In this document: positions 60,628 to 64,000 of the stretch, piece after piece
How positions within the stretch are numbered: position 1 is the first letter of the stretch
How the letters are laid out: every line of letters begins with the position of its first letter
Source: Leclercia adecarboxylata
Lineage (GTDB): Bacteria > Pseudomonadota > Gammaproteobacteria > Enterobacterales > Enterobacteriaceae
Reading direction: 5' to 3'
Assembly (NCBI RefSeq): GCF_006171285.1
Contig: NZ_CP040888.1
Span: forward strand, 1 to 64,000
Length of the DNA stretch: 64,000 nucleotides
Position numbers and translations under genes: made by a program
Notes under the pieces: model-generated
Databases searched by the model: none
What the model was told of the DNA's origin: nothing
Seen by the model: only the letters and a program-made list of their open reading frames with translations

Positions 60628-61877
60628 GCGTTAACTCCTTGCTTAGCTGAAAAACTTTTTATTTCATTTATAAATTGCTGATATACCTGTAATACAGATT
60701 CTTCTGCGACATCAAGCTGCTTTGCGGAACAAAGTTCCTCTGATTTTTTGATATCAAGCACTGTACGCCCTTTGGAAGCAGCTGCCTTAAATGCTTCAGA
60801 ATTTTTTATGTTAGCGGACATCAAAAGGTCCTGAACAGTTCTGATTAATTTATCCAAAACTATTCTTTCATATGGACTTTTGTCATCTACATTGACAGCA
60901 AGAACTTTGAACCATTTTAAATTGTCGCCCTTACTTGGTGATTGTTTAAACCTTTCACTTATTGTAAGCATGAAGTCTGTAGTAGAGGCGTAATCATATT
61001 CACGTGGTGACACTGCGACAAGAATCCCATCGGCCGCTTCGTCAGCAGCCCAGATCAAAGGTGAATCTTCAGGTGGAGTGTCTATAATAATCAAATCATA
61101 GTTCTGCTTCAGTACCGGTAAGATAACTTCCTTGAAACGTAGTAACAAAGACGTACGTTCTTCTCTAGAACATTGCCAGTATTTATCTTTAAAACGAGCA
61201 TCTGTCGGAAAAGCCGTTATTACGTCCAAGTTTGGCAGATGCGTTGAAAAAGGCATATTAGTGATGATTTCTTCTTCAGAGAATCCTGAATCTAAATATT
61301 TTTTATACTCAGAATTTTCTTCATAAATTCCAAGGATTGCATCAATTGCTGTAAGGAAGACATCATCTTCTGAGACACTTTGAATCATGCTGCTTCCAAT
61401 CGAACCTTGTGGGTCCCATTCGATCATTAATACACGTGCATTGAGTTGTAGATCTAAAGCAGCTGCTACTGCTAAAGCTACAGATGTAGTGCTTTTCCCT
61501 GTACCGCCTTTATGATTCTGAGTAACAATAGCTCTGCTAAAGTAATGATCGCGGTACTTGGGATAACCCAGGGCATCCATTATTTTTTGAACATCCCAGC
61601 GGGTGTAAAGATGATTTTTGTTTTGATAAATAGGTGCACCAACAAGTTCTTTTTCTTCTAAGTCCGAAAGTATTTTATTGAACGTTACTCGTGACTTCCC
61701 AAAAAAATCAGAGAGATTTTTTTTATTCAAACAGTGGTTATAGATCAGTCTATCAACACCATCAACACTATCATCAGAAACAGATACTCTTGATGAAGCC
61801 ATCAGAGATTCCTTTAGAGAAATCTGCTCGCTTTTCATGCGCTGACCAACGAGGGCGATCTTTTCAAGTAAATTCAT
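60624..61877 (-). CDS. parA: ParA/SopA-type partition ATPase
   Basis: A 417-residue type Ia ParA. N-terminal helix-turn-helix region (NHCLNKKNLSDFFGKSRVTF) for autoregulation, then the deviant Walker A NHKGGTGKSTTSVALAVAAA at about 119, Walker A' LMIEWDPQGSIGSS and Walker B LIIIDTPPEDSPLI. ATP-dependent DNA-surface gradients of ParA move ParB-parS complexes. A palindromic operator lies just upstream (61912-61943). Confidence 0.9.
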   Translation of the reverse strand: MNLLEKIALVGQRMKSEQISLKESLMASSRVSVSDDSVDGVDRLIYNHCLNKKNLSDFFGKSRVTFNKILSDLEEKELVGAPIYQNKNHLYTRWDVQKIMDALGYPKYRDHYFSRAIVTQNHKGGTGKSTTSVALAVAAALDLQLNARVLMIEWDPQGSIGSSMIQSVSEDDVFLTAIDAILGIYEENSEYKKYLDSGFSEEEIITNMPFSTHLPNLDVITAFPTDARFKDKYWQCSREERTSLLLRFKEVILPVLKQNYDLIIIDTPPEDSPLIWAADEAADGILVAVSPREYDYASTTDFMLTISERFKQSPSKGDNLKWFKVLAVNVDDKSPYERIVLDKLIRTVQDLLMSANIKNSEAFKAAASKGRTVLDIKKSEELCSAKQLDVAEESVLQVYQQFINEIKSFSAKQGVNA

Positions 61878-62267
61878 GGTTATGACCTTTTTGCACTGAA
61901 AACCGACTTTTACGCATATATGTAAACTTTACGTATAATGCGTCCATTTCCTTGTTATGCGTACAATTCTATCCTTAGTTTCAATCTTAAGCTAATGTTT
62001 GTTTACTTTTTTATGATTTTTTGTGAGCTTAACTTGCAGATGTGAGCTCAGACTCTCTAGTCCATACCTAATGCACAACCTGTTTAAACCACGATTCTTG
62101 TCTCCTTCTCTACGCTTTGAAGTTAAGAGCTCCATTAATGAATCTTCACGCCTACCCTATTTCTTGCTTAGACCCTAAAATCTATCTCACCGGTGTGCTG
62201 ATATACGTTTCCTAACTGTGAACCGTTGTCGTCAGTCCAGTCTAAAGATATGAGGTGTTAATCTCTT
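61878..62267. other. intergenic region upstream of parA
   Basis: No gene is supported here. It holds the parA operator and promoter and then about 300 bp of AT-rich DNA with no obvious structure before the 250-bp repeats begin. Confidence 0.5.
61912..61943 (-). promoter_or_regulatory. palindromic operator/promoter of parAB
   Basis: TACGCAT-ATATGTAAA ... TTTACGTATA-ATGCGT forms a long imperfect inverted repeat (arms of ~15 bp) 35 bp upstream of parA. Type Ia ParA proteins repress their own promoter at such palindromes. Confidence 0.55.
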
Positions 62268-64000
62268 GAGGAGGCACACTACGAATTATGGGAGCAGAGT
62301 TAGCAACCTCACCCCGAAATGAAACCCAACTTAAGGAGGCAACCCCAGTGTGGAGATTAAGGGGGTTAAATCTGCCAGCGGCTGACAGTGTCCCAGCTGC
62401 TGCTCAGTCACACCACGCCCTGATTTAATCCCCTGCCCGGTATTGTAATGACCGAAAAAAACCCGTGCACTGGTGTCGGCAGACCGGCATGCATGAATAT
62501 GACGTTAATCTGTATCAGCAGGCACTTTTCGCATAATGGGAGCAAGTGATAGCAACGCCGCCCAGAACGGAATGCCAACATCAGGACTGAACCCAAGTTT
62601 GGCGATTAAGGGGGTTAAATTTGCAAGCGGATGACAGTGCCCCCAGCTGCTGCTCAGTCACACCACGCTTGATTAAATCTCTCGCCAGGTCTTGTTTTGA
62701 CCGAAAATAGCCCAAGCACTGATGTCGGCAGACCGGCATATAGGAATATGACGTTAATCTGTATCAGCAGGTACATTTCGCATTATGTGAGCAAGTGATA
62801 GCAACCCAGCCCGGAACTGAAGGCCAGCATGAGGACAGAACCCCAGTTTGGCGATTAAGGGGGTTAAATCTCACAGCGGCTGACAGTGCCTTCAGATGCT
62901 GCTCAGGCATACTACTCTCCCTGATATAATCTCCCATATGTTCTTGAGATCGTCGGAAATCGCCCATGCACCGGTGTCGGCAGACCGGTATGCAGTAATG
63001 TGAATTTAATCTGCATCATCAAGCACATTTCGTATTATGGAAGTAAGTGTTAGTAAACCAAAGCCCGCCCAGAACGGAAGGTCAACATCAGAACAGAATC
63101 CCAGTTTGGCGATTAAGGGTGTTAAATCTGCAAGCTGCTGACAGTGCCCCAGTTGCTGCTCAGTCACACCACGCCCTGATAGAATCTCCTGCCCGGAAAT
63201 GTGATGACCGAAAAAAGCCCGTGCACTGGTGTCGGCAGACCGGCACGCAGGAATATGACGTTAATCTGTATCAGGAGGCACATTTCGCATTATGGGAGCA
63301 AGCGATAGCAACCCAAGCCCAGAACTGAAGGCCAGCATCAGGACAGAACCCCAGTATGGCGATTAAGGGGGTTAAATCCGCCAGTGGCAATAAGATCCCG
63401 AGCGGTGTTTAAGAAATATTTCCCGAAGGACAATCTTCCGCTCGTACGATGAATATAGTGTTCAACCCGGGAGAGGGATCACTTAACCTGCTTAGCCTAA
63501 ATCTTACGTCATTCTCTAAACGGAGTTTAAGCTTAATGGTCCTGAGAAAGTTAAAAGGACTACCCATAATGACGGTTTGAGATGGCGAATAAGGGTTTTT
63601 CTGCCAGCGGCTGACATTGCCCCAGCTTCTGCTCAGTCACACCACGCCTGATTAAATCTTCCGCCAGGTCTTGTTATGACCGAAAATTGTCCGTGCACTA
63701 GAGTCGTAAGACCTGCATACAGGAATGAGGCGTAAATCTTTATCAGGTGGCAAGGTTCGCATCATGGGAGCAAGGGTCTTGAACTGGAGGTTAACATCAT
63801 AAAATCCCAGATTGGCGATTAAGGGTGTTAAATCTGACAGCGACTGAAAGTGCCTTCAGATGCTGCTCAGGTATATTACACCCTGAAAAAATCAAGCATC
63901 TGTGCTTGCGAATATCGGAAAAGGCCATGCACCGGTGTCGGCAGACCGGCATGGGCAATGAGACGTTAATCTGTATCAGCTGGCGCATTTCGTATCATGG
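62268..64000. repeat. array of diverged ~250-bp tandem repeats with CCGGT-8-ACCGG palindrome
   Basis: The core GATTAAGGGGGTTAAATC begins at 62355, 62604, 62853, 63111, 63361, 63587 (diverged) and 63817, giving unit lengths of 249, 249, 258, 250, 226 and 230 bp, and continues beyond the window. Each unit also holds GTGTCGGCAGACCGG, an interrupted palindrome CCGGT-GTCGGCAG-ACCGG (exact at 62971-62988 and 63932-63949; one or two changes at 62470, 62719 and 63226). The unit at 63361 switches to unrelated sequence between about 63384 and 63580. No protein-coding content fits. Next to parAB, a centromere function is plausible. Confidence 0.75.

Noticed and set aside
62408..63328. Short reading frames inside the 250-bp repeats
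   Set aside because: They differ between units, are on both strands, and are broken in neighbouring copies, so the repeats are not coding.
62268..64000. CRISPR array
   Set aside because: Units are ~250 bp, diverged throughout, with no short identical repeat and unique spacer pattern and no cas genes.

Overview
This window looks like a 64 kb piece of a large conjugative IncHI-type (H-incompatibility) plasmid from an Enterobacterales host. The evidence is a tellurite/stress ter module with terW, terX and three terY genes, an Hha-type nucleoid protein, F-like transfer genes in the order trhP-trhW-trhU-trhN-trhI, a very large Ig-like secreted protein, and two partition modules (ParM/ParR and ParA/ParB) inside the transfer region, as known for R27 and R478. 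No tRNA, rRNA or CRISPR was seen.

Layout. 1-5.9 kb, plus strand: the ter-associated small-molecule operon (ATP-grasp, PRTase-TRSP, HAD, StiP-type PRTase, CitE-like lyase, DUF4236) ending in terW. 6.4-12.6 kb, plus strand: terY1, terX, terY2, terY3, a PP2C phosphatase and a protein kinase. The kinase is cut by an in-frame amber codon before its zinc-ribbon tail. 12.8-20.4 kb: a CoiA-like protein, hha, a tyrosine recombinase and a set of unknown minus-strand genes. 20.5-36.4 kb: a long minus-strand array of mostly unknown genes. It includes five related ~300-residue proteins, a primase-like Toprim protein, a MoxR/CobS-type AAA+ ATPase with a CobT-like VWA partner, and an OB-fold protein. It ends at a strong terminator at 20540-20556. 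36.7-51.8 kb: trhI, a lipoprotein, trhN, trhU, a 44-codon gene, trhW, trhP and the giant Ig-like protein. 51.9-61.9 kb: three small genes, parM/parR, a plus-strand operon of four exported or phosphatase-like proteins, then parB and parA. 62.27-64 kb: about seven diverged ~250-bp repeats.

The most unusual signal is in the 20.5-36.4 kb array. Almost every gene there is preceded by a similar RNA leader: a CCC..GGG hairpin whose loop is complementary to the segment just after it, and that same segment is complementary to the gene's Shine-Dalgarno region. This predicts a repeated pseudoknot-versus-sequestration translational switch, at least twelve copies, each with different sequence but the same pairing logic. 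A second plasmid-wide signal is the 11-bp palindrome AAAGTNACTTT, found 16 times between 14 and 59 kb, in coding and intergenic DNA and absent from the ter region and the ISs.

Three IS insertions with clean target duplications have broken backbone genes: two inverted copies of an IS407-type IS3 element (in one of the five paralogues and in trhI) and an IS903-type element (in parR). Each broken gene can be rejoined in frame by removing the IS and one target copy. The loss of the ParR C terminus suggests that the ParM partition system is impaired and that ParAB carries stability. All functional assignments come from reading motifs by eye; no database search was possible.
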